This document shows positions 52,177 through 60,808 of a stretch of 64,000 nucleotides of DNA, one piece after another. Below the pieces are notes generated by a model. It searched no databases and was not told the origin of the DNA. It worked only from the letters and a program-made list of their open reading frames with translations. Origin of the DNA: Candidatus Gastranaerophilales bacterium (lineage in GTDB: Bacteria; Cyanobacteriota; Vampirovibrionia; Gastranaerophilales; Gastranaerophilaceae). The stretch spans positions 1 through 64,000 of the forward strand of contig CALUWH010000001.1 in the NCBI GenBank assembly GCA_944324435.1, written 5' to 3'. The translations under genes were made by a program, and so were the position numbers. Numbering within the stretch: the first letter of the stretch is position 1; the number at the start of each line of letters is the position of its first letter.

Positions 52177-52765
52177 TCCATACTTAAATAAAGATGTGCA
52201 AGAATGGCTATCTATAACAGAAGCTCTTATAGCAGAGCATCCATTATCAAAAGAAATTCTTATAGAAACAGTTTTAAATGCCTGGAAAGACATATTGAAA
52301 ACCCGTATAGGCACCTATATGATTGGGATTGATATATTTCCTAAACCTCAAATCATGGGATTCTTTTTGCATGAGCTAGTCGCATTTAGCTTACAAAAAA
52401 GATTCCCTTTAAATTGGCGCTGCGAAAGAACTGCAAAAGACAAAGACATTGTTTGTCTGCTAAATGACATATATTCAATCGAAATTAAAACCTCAAGTTC
52501 TGTAAAAAATATATATGGCAATCGAAGTTATTCAAAAGGAACAAGGAATAATAAAAAGTTAAAATCCGGGTACTATTTAGCAATTAATTTTGAGAAATTT
52601 ACACCAAAAAACACAAATCCGCAAATAACGAAAATTCGTTTTGGCTGGCTTGATTACGAAGATTGGCAAGGGCAACGGGCAGAATCCGGCCAACAATCCA
52701 GATTATCAAAAGAGGTAGAAAAGTATAAATTGATAACAATCTATGCAAAAGATAAGGATAATTGA
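52169..52765 (+). CDS. Type II restriction endonuclease, ScaI-like
   Basis: A 198-residue endonuclease. A PD-(D/E)xK active site is visible: D93 in KDKDIVCLLND and E105-x-K107 in YSIEIKTSS. The blocks GYYLAINFEKF (134-144), IRFGWLDYEDWQGQ (156-169) and SGQQSRLS (173-180) match my memory of the ScaI family (recognition AGTACT), so the same or a related site is likely but not proved. It overlaps the C gene by eight bases and the convergent methyltransferase by 25. Confidence 0.88.
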   Translation: MNSPYLNKDVQEWLSITEALIAEHPLSKEILIETVLNAWKDILKTRIGTYMIGIDIFPKPQIMGFFLHELVAFSLQKRFPLNWRCERTAKDKDIVCLLNDIYSIEIKTSSSVKNIYGNRSYSKGTRNNKKLKSGYYLAINFEKFTPKNTNPQITKIRFGWLDYEDWQGQRAESGQQSRLSKEVEKYKLITIYAKDKDN

Positions 52766-53613
52766 GCTTCTGATAATTTCTTATTGTAAACAAATTTTTC
52801 AATACGCTCTACAGCAACTTCACAGTAATCTGTATTTATTTCAAATCCTAAAAACATTCTTTCTTGTGCAATTGCAGATTCAAATGTAGAACCTGAGCCC
52901 ATAAAAGGGTCCAGAACCAATTCTCCCAAATTGCTTCCAGCTAACACCACTCTGTCAAGCAAGTCTCTTGGGGTCTGAGCAGGATGCTTAACTCTTTCTA
53001 TAGAGCTTCTATGAAATCCTGATGTTACTTTTGCTATCTGCCAAACATCCGAAGGATTTTTCCCGATAGAATTACATCTCAATTTGCCATGCTTCTTTTG
53101 ATTTGGATACTTTACATCTTTATCTCTTATATCATCTAAATTAAATGTATAATCTTGATAATCCTTTAGGAACCAAAGAATTTTTTCATTTCTCGGCGAT
53201 AAAAAGTTTTTTGCGGCAACTCCTGCCCCATAATTCCATACAATTTCTTGCTGCAAATAAAATTCACTAATATCCCATAATAAATATGAAATAGGAATTG
53301 CTTTTCCTTTATTAGGAATGGATAAGTAGCCGACATTCAACCAAAAGGAACCATTACACTTTGTAACTCTATAAATTTCAGCAATCCATTCTTTGCACCA
53401 ATTTATATAGTCTTTTATTTTCATAATCGTTTCATATTCTTTACCAATGTTGTATGGAGGGCTGGTAAATGTCTGATCTATAATCTTTTCAGGAAGCTTT
53501 TTCATTGCGGCAAGACAATCCATATTATAGATAAATCCATACTCATTTTCATAATATGGCTTTCCCAGACATTTTTTAACTATAGCTTTAATATTCTCTT
53601 GTTGTGCCTGCAT
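52741..53613 (-). CDS. Type II DNA methyltransferase, N4-cytosine-like (beta class)
   Basis: A 290-residue methyltransferase. The catalytic motif IV is TSPPYN (about 49-54) and precedes motif I (DPFMGSGST, about 235-243), the beta-class order. SPPY is typical of N4-cytosine enzymes, and M.ScaI is of that kind, which fits the neighbouring endonuclease. It protects host sites. It is convergent with the endonuclease and overlaps it by 25 bases, so collision of transcripts could also limit endonuclease. Confidence 0.93.
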   Translation of the reverse strand: MQAQQENIKAIVKKCLGKPYYENEYGFIYNMDCLAAMKKLPEKIIDQTFTSPPYNIGKEYETIMKIKDYINWCKEWIAEIYRVTKCNGSFWLNVGYLSIPNKGKAIPISYLLWDISEFYLQQEIVWNYGAGVAAKNFLSPRNEKILWFLKDYQDYTFNLDDIRDKDVKYPNQKKHGKLRCNSIGKNPSDVWQIAKVTSGFHRSSIERVKHPAQTPRDLLDRVVLAGSNLGELVLDPFMGSGSTFESAIAQERMFLGFEINTDYCEVAVERIEKFVYNKKLSEAQLSLSFA

Positions 53614-53708
53614 AAAATTTTATCGCCTTTAAAATATTATGTTTGGAACCCACTATATTCTTTTATTATATATAAAACAAGCGTCCATGGCACATACTTA
53701 ATTATACT

Positions 53709-55319
53709 TTACATAGTTTTATTCAAAATTTCGTCTAAATCTTTTTTGACAGAAGATAATCCGTTAATTCCGAAAATTTTATTGAGCGTATTAATAAGAT
53801 TCGGATTCAGTATTATAGGCGTACACTTACCTACATATATATTCAAATTAGGAATACTGCTTAGAAACATCATCTGTGACATTGTATGCCTGTTACACTG
53901 AGGGAAAAATACAGTTATTGGAATAGCCCTGTTTTCTTCACCATTTCTTCCCTCATTTACCCCTGCCCCCTCGGTAATCTTAGTTATTGCAAAATTGTCA
54001 TAGCATCCGTCCAGATGAATTACATTATCTCTTGTATGAGGATAAGAAAGAGAAATCATCAACACGTCATCAGGAGTCTGCCTTAAAAGCTTATTAAAAT
54101 ACGTTTGCTGGTCAAGCGTATATCCGCCCTGTCCTATTATAAATATATGTTTATAATCTTTCTGAGCCAATTTTTGCCTAAATATTTCTAAAAACACATC
54201 ATAATCAAACCCGATATTTACGCTTTCGCACTGTTTTCCGGTCTTAAACCCCTTTGTGTCCTCGGCAGCTTTTATAACATCCGAAAAATCTTTATTTTTA
54301 ATTTGGATAACACCTTTTGAGCAAGCTGAATCTGTCGTATACAATCGTCCGCGATACAAGTGTTCGACATTAAAAAGTGAATGCCTTGTAAGAATAATAG
54401 GCCCCGGGAAGGTAGCAAAATCCAAAAGACAGCCTTCCATTCCCTGCCCAAATTGTCCTTTTAGATTTTTATACTCGGCAAATTTCGGAAACGTATTTGC
54501 AAGCATCATTTCATCATGCGTATAGACATCAATATCTGTTGAAGCTAAAGCATCCAGAATATCTTCTAACTCTCTGATATTAGAGCCTACAACTAGGACA
54601 GCTTTTCCGGGAGTGGTTGTAAAAGACACTTCTGAAACTCTCTGCTTTCCGTATCGTTCTTCCTGCGCCTGTCGTAACTGTTTCATAAGTTTATTATCAA
54701 TTCTTGAGACATCAAGAATCAAAGATTTAATCTTTTCTACATCTTGTTCCTTGGAATTGAGTGAATCTAAGATTTTCAGGATTGTAACATACCCGTCGCT
54801 TTCTTCTGTGTCGTAAGTCTCTAAATCAAGAATATTTATACAAATACTTTTTGCAATCACAAAAAGGACTTTATAAAGGTCTCTGACCTCCTGCGAAAGA
54901 GCCTTTGTTCCTTTCAGAAATTCCTTTTCGCCCAACCGTATTGCCTGAATTATATCTATTTTTTTATAGGACTTAAACGGAGTTTTGATTAGTTCAGCCT
55001 CAATCCCCTTTTCTTTGCACATATCCTGATATTCTTCAATCATATCAGGCAAAACTTCGTTAAACCGTGAGGTAAGAAGCTCAAAATCGGATTCCGAAAA
55101 CTCTGGATTTGATACCATAATAGAAATAGTATTCAAAATCGCATCTTTAGCTTCAATATTTATTATGCCATGTTCGTAAAGCTTCAAAGCATAGAAAGCC
55201 GTTGTTTTCAGATAAATAACCAGCACTTCCTGCAGAGAAGAGGTTCTCGGATTAACAGAGCAAATACCGCGAGAAACGCAGCTGTCATATTGGTAGTCTT
55301 CATTGTAATTGTAAATCAT
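53709..55319 (-). CDS. Hybrid-cluster-protein-like, ligands mostly lost
   Basis: A 536-residue protein with the layout of the prismane/hybrid cluster protein (hydroxylamine reductase) family: an N-terminal Cys pair (SCVSRGICSVNP), a helical bundle, then the alpha/beta domains KAVLVVGSNIRELEDIL, VYTHDEMM, FPGPIILTRHSLF, IFIIGQGGYTLDQQTYF and HLDGCYDNFAI. In HCP the hybrid cluster needs Cys in the NC(I/L), GGCDG and LACxKY positions; here those read RHSL, GQGGY and SLSYPH. Only GCYDN keeps a cysteine. It is therefore probably a divergent homologue without the normal cluster. Stands alone. Confidence 0.8.
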   Translation of the reverse strand: MIYNYNEDYQYDSCVSRGICSVNPRTSSLQEVLVIYLKTTAFYALKLYEHGIINIEAKDAILNTISIMVSNPEFSESDFELLTSRFNEVLPDMIEEYQDMCKEKGIEAELIKTPFKSYKKIDIIQAIRLGEKEFLKGTKALSQEVRDLYKVLFVIAKSICINILDLETYDTEESDGYVTILKILDSLNSKEQDVEKIKSLILDVSRIDNKLMKQLRQAQEERYGKQRVSEVSFTTTPGKAVLVVGSNIRELEDILDALASTDIDVYTHDEMMLANTFPKFAEYKNLKGQFGQGMEGCLLDFATFPGPIILTRHSLFNVEHLYRGRLYTTDSACSKGVIQIKNKDFSDVIKAAEDTKGFKTGKQCESVNIGFDYDVFLEIFRQKLAQKDYKHIFIIGQGGYTLDQQTYFNKLLRQTPDDVLMISLSYPHTRDNVIHLDGCYDNFAITKITEGAGVNEGRNGEENRAIPITVFFPQCNRHTMSQMMFLSSIPNLNIYVGKCTPIILNPNLINTLNKIFGINGLSSVKKDLDEILNKTM

Positions 55320-55480
55320 AGTACATATATCATAGAATTAAATGTAAAATTTTAAATTACGCTATCAGGCAATCTTAGGTATAAATTCTATCCTATTGTA
55401 AAATTTTATTGTTAACATCTTGACAAATTTATGATTTTGGTGTAATGTGCTGGAGTGTGTTTAATCATGAGGGTTTAATT

Positions 55481-55795
55481 ATGAGAATTTCGGCTATCCA
55501 AAACGGTAATTTAGGCATGCCTAAAAAGAATCTGAAAATGTCAGGTTCCAGAACGACAAATCTTCTAGCAGGAGACCCACAGTCAGACACAGTTTCTTTC
55601 AAGAGCAAAGCCGTAAAAGGTGGTCTTTTAGGTGCAGGCATCGGACTTTTGTGCATGGGTGCAATCTCAGCTTTGAGCGGAGGTCTTGCAGCACCGATTG
55701 CTTATGCTGCTTATGCAGGAGTATTCGGCACTGCAGGAGCTATGGCAGGAAAAGCAACCGATGATTTAGAAAAAAAGAAGGACAAAGATGACTAA
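55481..55795 (+). CDS. DTVSFK-box glycine-zipper protein
   Basis: About 104 residues. The first 45 are polar and end with QSDTVSFKSKAVKG; then comes a glycine-zipper hydrophobic segment (GLLGAGIGLLCMGAISALSG) and a charged KKDKDD tail. The order matches the 98-residue protein at 46870. I start at the ATG at 55481 (MRISAIQNG); the frame extends upstream to 55445 without support. A terminator at 55823-55853 follows. Unnamed family. Confidence 0.75.
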   Translation: MRISAIQNGNLGMPKKNLKMSGSRTTNLLAGDPQSDTVSFKSKAVKGGLLGAGIGLLCMGAISALSGGLAAPIAYAAYAGVFGTAGAMAGKATDDLEKKKDKDD

Positions 55796-55822
55796 AAGGA
55801 AACTCTAAGTTTGACAGATGGG

Positions 55823-55857
55823 AAATGAATTGAAAGCCGTTTTCAATTCATTTTTTG
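55823..55857 (+). terminator. Terminator
   Basis: The stem AAATGAATTGAAA / TTTCAATTCATTT (loop GCCGT) with a run of T ends the 55481 transcript. Confidence 0.8.
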
Positions 55858-55975
55858 TTTTTAACTACGAGAATTATTTCTAGAACACTAAATAAAATTA
55901 TTTCTTTTAACAGTTTATTTTTATATTTTATATGTTATAATAAATATATATGATTATATAAAGGAAGGTTTTGCC

Positions 55976-56467
55976 ATGGCTGAACAAAAATACAGAGTTG
56001 GAATTGGTTACGATATTCATAAGCTTGTAGAAGATAGAGCACTCATCATTGGTGGAGTACATATCCCTTATGATAGAGGACTTCTGGGACATTCTGATGC
56101 TGATGTATTAATTCATGCCATTATTGATGCTCTTTTAGGTGCTTTGTCTATGGATGATATAGGCTCTATGTTTCCTGATACTGACGACAGGTTCAGAGAT
56201 GCTGATAGTTCAATATTGTTAAAACGCGTTTATGACAAGGTTCAAGCACAAGGATATTGGATAAACAATATTGATTGTAATATAATTGCTCAAGCACCTA
56301 AATTAATGCCGTATATTCCGCAAATGAAAGATGTTATAGCACCTCTTCTGGGATTGGATGCAATGGATATTTCAATCAAAGCAAAAACCAAAGAAGAACT
56401 TGATGCCGTAGGGCTTAAACTTGCAATCGAAGCGCAGGTTGTTGTCATGTTGGAAAGAATCGGCTGA
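55976..56467 (+). CDS. ispF: 2-C-methyl-D-erythritol 2,4-cyclodiphosphate synthase
   Basis: A 163-residue trimeric zinc enzyme of the MEP pathway. The metal site is GIGYDIHKL (Asp and His) with GLLGHSDADVLIHAIIDALLGAL; the substrate loop is DIGSMFPDTD, and the C-terminal KAKTKEELDAVG block is complete. An AAGGAAGG site precedes the ATG. ispD is at 17579; the two are not fused here. A hairpin after the stop separates it from the convergent gene. Confidence 0.97.
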   Translation: MAEQKYRVGIGYDIHKLVEDRALIIGGVHIPYDRGLLGHSDADVLIHAIIDALLGALSMDDIGSMFPDTDDRFRDADSSILLKRVYDKVQAQGYWINNIDCNIIAQAPKLMPYIPQMKDVIAPLLGLDAMDISIKAKTKEELDAVGLKLAIEAQVVVMLERIG

Positions 56468-56493
56468 TAATTGTTTTATATTTTTTATTAAGC

Positions 56494-56524
56494 TTAACCC
56501 CATTGTATTGCGCAATGGGGTTAA
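56494..56524. terminator. Terminator between convergent genes
   Basis: The stem TTAACCCCATTG / CAATGGGGTTAA with a seven-base loop lies between the ispF stop and the end of the 56527 gene. Confidence 0.75.
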
Positions 56525-56526
56525 AT

Positions 56527-57717
56527 TTATCCAACGATTGACTTATATATGAGTTCGGATGCTTTTACTATAAAATCTTTTCCCTGAGGAGCATTGTGCG
56601 GTCTGTTTGCAAGTATAACAACAATATATTTTTTACCATTTTGTGCGTAAACTATACCTGCGTCGCCAAGCATTGTTCCTATATCACCGGTTTTGTGAAT
56701 GAATAATGCTCCATCTCCTAAGCCGGCAGCTATTAGCCTGTTATTTTTTACATGGCTTAAATAATCAATAATATATTCGCGAGAATTAATATTCAAAAAT
56801 CCCGGATTATCTAAGTTATATAAAATTTTTGCGATATCCTTAGCTGTAGTCTTGTTTGTTCCCCCCAAATCAGGAAGCCAGGTTCTTACATAGGTTGTAG
56901 AAATTCCCCAGTCTCTAAGCCCGATATTTACATCATCCATGCCACCCATTTTGGACATAAGCATATTGGTCGAGGTATTGTCAGAATCTTGAATCATTGT
57001 TTTGGCAAGCTGATCAAGCGTGTATTTTCTGCCTGTCTGAGCGTACTGTAAATTTCCTGACCCCCCGGATTTATAATAATTAGTTAAGGTCATTTCATCA
57101 TAAATTGTCATCTGACCGGCTTCTATTGATTTAAATAGACGCACAAGAACAGGAAGCTTAATTATGCTTGCTGCTGAATAGAGTTTGTCTGCATTTATAT
57201 CAACATACTTGCCGTTTTCATATTCCCATACATAGATGGAAGGTTTTATCATAGGATATTGTTGCATTAAAGAATTAAGCTGTAATTTTAAGGCCTTCAT
57301 CTCATTTGTATGATACATCGTTGTTACTTCGCTGTGCATTTTTTGAATAGTAGGGGTTAAAAGCAAGCGATTCTTGAATAAATCGTTACTTAGGTAATTT
57401 GTAACAGGATTTGCTATTGAATAAATATCCGCAGCAACAGGTTTTGTCCAGTTTTTATATGCCATTCCCTTTGGTGTTTTAAGGCTCATAGAGACATTTT
57501 TAGGCTTAAAAACCTGGCTGATTAAGTTATGAAAACTTGTCGGAAATACAAAATACATGAATGCGCATAAAAAACTAAGCGCTACAATCATTCTAAAAAA
57601 CGCAATTATAGGGTTTGTTTTCTTTTTGGGCACAGATTTTGGAACGAGTTTCGCACGCCGTTTGTTAGGAACGACATGTAGTCTTCTCTCCGGTTTTTGC
57701 TGTTGATATGCGTACAA
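56527..57717 (-). CDS. Membrane-anchored class A beta-lactamase-fold serine hydrolase
   Basis: A 396-residue protein with a basic N-terminus, a membrane helix (about 37-60) and a class A-type serine hydrolase domain (about 150-396). The three active-site motifs are S184-x-x-K187, S-D-N at 245-247 and K-T-G at 342-344. The deacylating Glu of the omega loop (E166 in TEM, W-E-P-E-L-N) is replaced: the loop reads TWLPDLGG. Without it the enzyme should acylate but not hydrolyse beta-lactams efficiently, so it may be a cell-wall peptidase or a lactam sensor. It is anchored outside the inner membrane. Confidence 0.85.
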   Translation of the reverse strand: MYAYQQQKPERRLHVVPNKRRAKLVPKSVPKKKTNPIIAFFRMIVALSFLCAFMYFVFPTSFHNLISQVFKPKNVSMSLKTPKGMAYKNWTKPVAADIYSIANPVTNYLSNDLFKNRLLLTPTIQKMHSEVTTMYHTNEMKALKLQLNSLMQQYPMIKPSIYVWEYENGKYVDINADKLYSAASIIKLPVLVRLFKSIEAGQMTIYDEMTLTNYYKSGGSGNLQYAQTGRKYTLDQLAKTMIQDSDNTSTNMLMSKMGGMDDVNIGLRDWGISTTYVRTWLPDLGGTNKTTAKDIAKILYNLDNPGFLNINSREYIIDYLSHVKNNRLIAAGLGDGALFIHKTGDIGTMLGDAGIVYAQNGKKYIVVILANRPHNAPQGKDFIVKASELIYKSIVG

Positions 57718-57901
57718 CTTGAAATCCCCTCCAATCCCTATTTCTTCTATTATACTAACATCTTACTCTACAGCTTTAAATCCTTCAAATAGTTGAAATG
57801 CTGTTAGAGTGATTTATATATTGCCTATTTTTACTAGCCTTGCCGGAGAATGTTTCTCAAAAAAGCGAGGTTACAATAAAAGAACAAAAAGGAGATTTTA
57901 T

Positions 57902-58222
57902 ATGAAAAAGATTTTTATAATACCGGCTCTCTTAATCGTCTTACCTTCTTTTGCGGCCTGTCCTATTGATGCCGGAGAAGCCGTTTGTTCTTTACCAGGA
58001 TTTAGGGAACAGCTGCCTCCTGTATATCAGCAGGATACAAATATAAGTGAATTCGCAGAGACACCTGAAGTTAGATTGAATCCACTGCGCAGAGAAGATG
58101 TTCCGACTGATAGACAAGGGGTAACTCCTGCCGGAAGCAGTTTTAATTATAATTCCGGCTGCCAATTTGGGGTTTGTATGCAAAATAGGAGCACGCCGCT
58201 TTTTCAGCAGCCTAAACAGTAA
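57902..58222 (+). CDS. Small secreted cysteine-containing protein
   Basis: A 106-residue protein starting at ATG 57902, which has AAAAAGGAG eight bases before it. The signal peptide ends PSFAA, with Cys next, so it could be a lipoprotein (lipobox FAAC is imperfect) or ordinary secreted protein. The mature part has four Cys (CPIDAGEAVC, CQFGVC) and is Pro/Gln-rich. Not recognised. Confidence 0.65.
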   Translation: MKKIFIIPALLIVLPSFAACPIDAGEAVCSLPGFREQLPPVYQQDTNISEFAETPEVRLNPLRREDVPTDRQGVTPAGSSFNYNSGCQFGVCMQNRSTPLFQQPKQ

Positions 58223-58225
58223 AAA

Positions 58226-58259
58226 GAAAGCTCTCGTAATACGAGAGCTTTTCTTTTTT
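58226..58259. terminator. Bidirectional terminator
   Basis: The stem AAAGCTCTCGTA / TACGAGAGCTTT with one-base loop and T-runs on both sides separates the 57902 gene from convergent serS. Confidence 0.85.
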
Positions 58260-59520
58260 ATATTTTGTCAAATCCTGTGTATTTTCTTAAAACTTCAGGA
58301 ATTATAATTGTTCCGTCTTCTTGCTGGAAGTTTTCTATAATTGCTGCAAATGTCCTGCCGACTGCAAGTCCTGAGCCGTTTATTGTATGAACAAATCTAA
58401 TTTGTCCGTCTTTAGTACGGTATCTCATATTAGCTCTTCTTGCCTGATAATCGCCGTAATTTGAGCAGCTGGAGATTTCTTTGTAAGTGTTGTATGAAGG
58501 CAGCCATACTTCCAAATCAAAACACTTATTAGCGCTAAATCCAATATCAGCTGTACATAATGCAACTCTTCTATACGGAAGTCCTAATCTTTCCAGACAA
58601 ACTTCAGCATCTCTTGTTAATTTTTCGTGTTCAGCCGGGCTGGTTTCCGGAGTTGTTAATTTTACCATCTCAACTTTGTTGAACTGGTGAACTCTGATTA
58701 AGCCTCGAGTGTCTTTTCCTGCAGAACCTGCTTCTCTTCTGAAGCAAGGAGTATACGCAGTCATATATTTAGGCAAATCATCTTCTGATAAAATTTCGCC
58801 TGAATAAATATTTGTTACTGGAACTTCTGCCGTAGGGATGAGATATAAATCCTCATCAACGCATTTGTACATATCTTCTGCAAACTTAGGAAGCTGACCG
58901 GTTCCGGTCATTGTTGCGGCGTTTGCCATAAACGGAGGCAGAATCTCTTCGTATCCGTGTTCTTCTGTATGAATATCAAGGAAGAATTGAATAATTGCCC
59001 GCTCCAGTCTTGCCCCTTTGCCTCTGTATAGCGTAAATCTTGATTGTGAAATTTTAACTCCGCGTTCAAAATCCACGATTCCTTTTTCTTCACAAATATC
59101 CCAGTGAGCTTTGGGAGTAAATGTGAATTGGGTTGGTTTGCCCCAGGTTTTAACCGTAATGTTGTCATCTTCCGACTCTCCAATTGGAGTTGTTTCATCA
59201 GGAATGTTAGGCGTTCTCAAGAGCATATCTCTTTGAATGTTATCTAAATCAACCTGTTTTTCTTCAAGAGCCTTAATCTCATCACCGAGCTTGCGTACTT
59301 CTTCTTGAATAGCGTCTGTGTTTTCGCCATTCTTTTTCATCATACCGATTTTTTGAGATTCGGATTTCCTTTTTGCCCTCAAATCGTCGGCCTGAGCCTG
59401 AACTTTTCTTCTGTCCGCGTCAATTGCTATTATTGTATCAATTGATAATTCAGGATTTCTTCTTTTTAATAATTCATTAATCTTTTCAGGATTCTCTCTA
59501 ATAAGTTTTATATCTAACAT
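58258..59520 (-). CDS. serS: Seryl-tRNA synthetase
   Basis: A 420-residue SerRS. The N-terminal long coiled-coil arm (about 30-105) grips the long variable arm of tRNA-Ser. The class II core follows: motif 2 ([21 protein letters not shown]) and motif 3 ([17 protein letters not shown]). Length is normal. It charges serine onto the tRNA at 3702 among others. The gene ends at the bidirectional terminator. Confidence 0.97.
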   Translation of the reverse strand: MLDIKLIRENPEKINELLKRRNPELSIDTIIAIDADRRKVQAQADDLRAKRKSESQKIGMMKKNGENTDAIQEEVRKLGDEIKALEEKQVDLDNIQRDMLLRTPNIPDETTPIGESEDDNITVKTWGKPTQFTFTPKAHWDICEEKGIVDFERGVKISQSRFTLYRGKGARLERAIIQFFLDIHTEEHGYEEILPPFMANAATMTGTGQLPKFAEDMYKCVDEDLYLIPTAEVPVTNIYSGEILSEDDLPKYMTAYTPCFRREAGSAGKDTRGLIRVHQFNKVEMVKLTTPETSPAEHEKLTRDAEVCLERLGLPYRRVALCTADIGFSANKCFDLEVWLPSYNTYKEISSCSNYGDYQARRANMRYRTKDGQIRFVHTINGSGLAVGRTFAAIIENFQQEDGTIIIPEVLRKYTGFDKI

Positions 59521-59734
59521 TCTTCATACCTCTTTTTCTGATTCTATTTTTAACATAAAAAAGATTAAATGTATAGATTATATGTAATAGTGGAAAGAAT
59601 AAGAAGTGTAGTGTTTTAGGAGTTGATAAGTTTGAATGGTTGAACAGTAGTTTTTTTATCACTTGAAATTTTTACCCCTACGCCTTATAATATTTATAGA
59701 CTGATGTATTTTAATAATGCTAGGTCTGTCACAG

Positions 59735-59759
59735 GCGGGGAATTCCTCGCCATTTTTAA
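59735..59759 (+). terminator. GC-rich hairpin in leader of DUF3800 gene
   Basis: GGCGGGG-AATT-CCTCGCC followed by ATTTTT is a complete terminator-like element 13 bases before the ATG at 59772. It may end an unseen upstream transcript or act as an attenuator. Confidence 0.4.
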
Positions 59760-59771
59760 TATAGGGGAGAA

Positions 59772-60464
59772 ATGAGCGAATTAGGAATATTTATAGATGA
59801 ATCGGGAATTTTTGAGGCAAACCGTTCTCAAAAGGACAATTTGAAAGATTTGTATATAGTATCATTCCTATTTCATAACAAATCTACGCCAATCGATGAT
59901 GATATAAAAGCTTTTGAGAATTTTTTAGTCCAAAATGGGTTTAATGCACAATTCCCGATACATACTATGCCGTTAATCCGCCAGCAAAAACCTTATACAG
60001 ATTTGGACGGTGATATGAGAAGAAAACTTTTTAAACACCTGTTTCAATTTATGCGTAAGCTTAAATTAAAGCATAAAACCTTTGTATGCGATAAAAGCTA
60101 TTGCCCAACAAAACAAGCCATAAAACAGCGGTTAGAGCTTTATATAAAACAAATGGTAACCGATAATCATAATTATTTTAGTAAGTTTGATGAGATAGTT
60201 ATATACTACGATACAGGGCAAAATTACCTTACAAAGATACTGCATAATGCGTTTTCTTCCAATCTAAACAATTACAGGTTTAAAGAAGATGTTTTTCAAG
60301 GGAAATACAGGCTTTTGCAATGTGCAGATATGGTATGTTCTCTTGAACTCATTAAACAGCGAAAGCAGAACAACGAATATATCAAGGCAATCGATAATTT
60401 TTTTATATCAGGCAGCAAGTATAATAAAAATTACGGCAAGGCATATAACGAGTTGGAATTATAA
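59772..60464 (+). CDS. DUF3800-domain protein
   Basis: A 230-residue protein with the DUF3800 pattern: ELGIFIDESGIF at the start, VIYYDTGQNY in the middle and LLQCADMVCSLELI near the end. The acidic residues suggest an RNase H-like nuclease fold. DUF3800 proteins are common in mobile and defence contexts; no partner is seen. AGGGGAG precedes the ATG. Repeat-filled DNA follows. Confidence 0.85.
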   Translation: MSELGIFIDESGIFEANRSQKDNLKDLYIVSFLFHNKSTPIDDDIKAFENFLVQNGFNAQFPIHTMPLIRQQKPYTDLDGDMRRKLFKHLFQFMRKLKLKHKTFVCDKSYCPTKQAIKQRLELYIKQMVTDNHNYFSKFDEIVIYYDTGQNYLTKILHNAFSSNLNNYRFKEDVFQGKYRLLQCADMVCSLELIKQRKQNNEYIKAIDNFFISGSKYNKNYGKAYNELEL

Positions 60465-60808
60465 ATATTTTCTTGGCCATAGGCCTTGTCGGTTAGGCAT
60501 ACCTGCCCAACGATTAATTAGCTATCGTGGTGAAGCGTGAGTAGTGAAGGGTGCATTTTGTGAGTAGTTAATAGAGTTTAAATTTATTCTAAAATGCTCA
60601 ACTCTCCTGTCACCCTGAATTTATTTCAGGGTCTTACCCATCAGGTGTTGAACTTGTTTCCCGGTAAGATGCTGAAACAAGTTCAGCATGACATGCTAAT
60701 GGTAAATAACTATTCCAAATTTCAACAATATTAATTTCTCCTCAACTTAAAAACGTTCAACGTGCCCAAGAAAACTGTAGGGTGGAGCTTGCTCCACCAA
60801 TTTCTTAC
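60465..60808. repeat. Repeat-rich intergenic stretch
   Basis: No gene is supported. It holds a GTGAAGCGTGAG run (60531), a CCCTGAA-TTTA-TTCAGGG palindrome with GTCA/CTTAC flanks (about 60613-60638), an ATGCTGAA-ACAAG-TTCAGCAT palindrome with GTAAG/GACA flanks (about 60664-60693) and a GGTGGAG-CTTG-CTCCACC hairpin (about 60781-60800) that may end queA transcription. Confidence 0.7.

Noticed and set aside
56527-57717. Functional beta-lactamase resistance gene
   Set aside because: The Glu166-equivalent is missing and the protein has a long membrane-anchored N-terminus; resistance is not supported.
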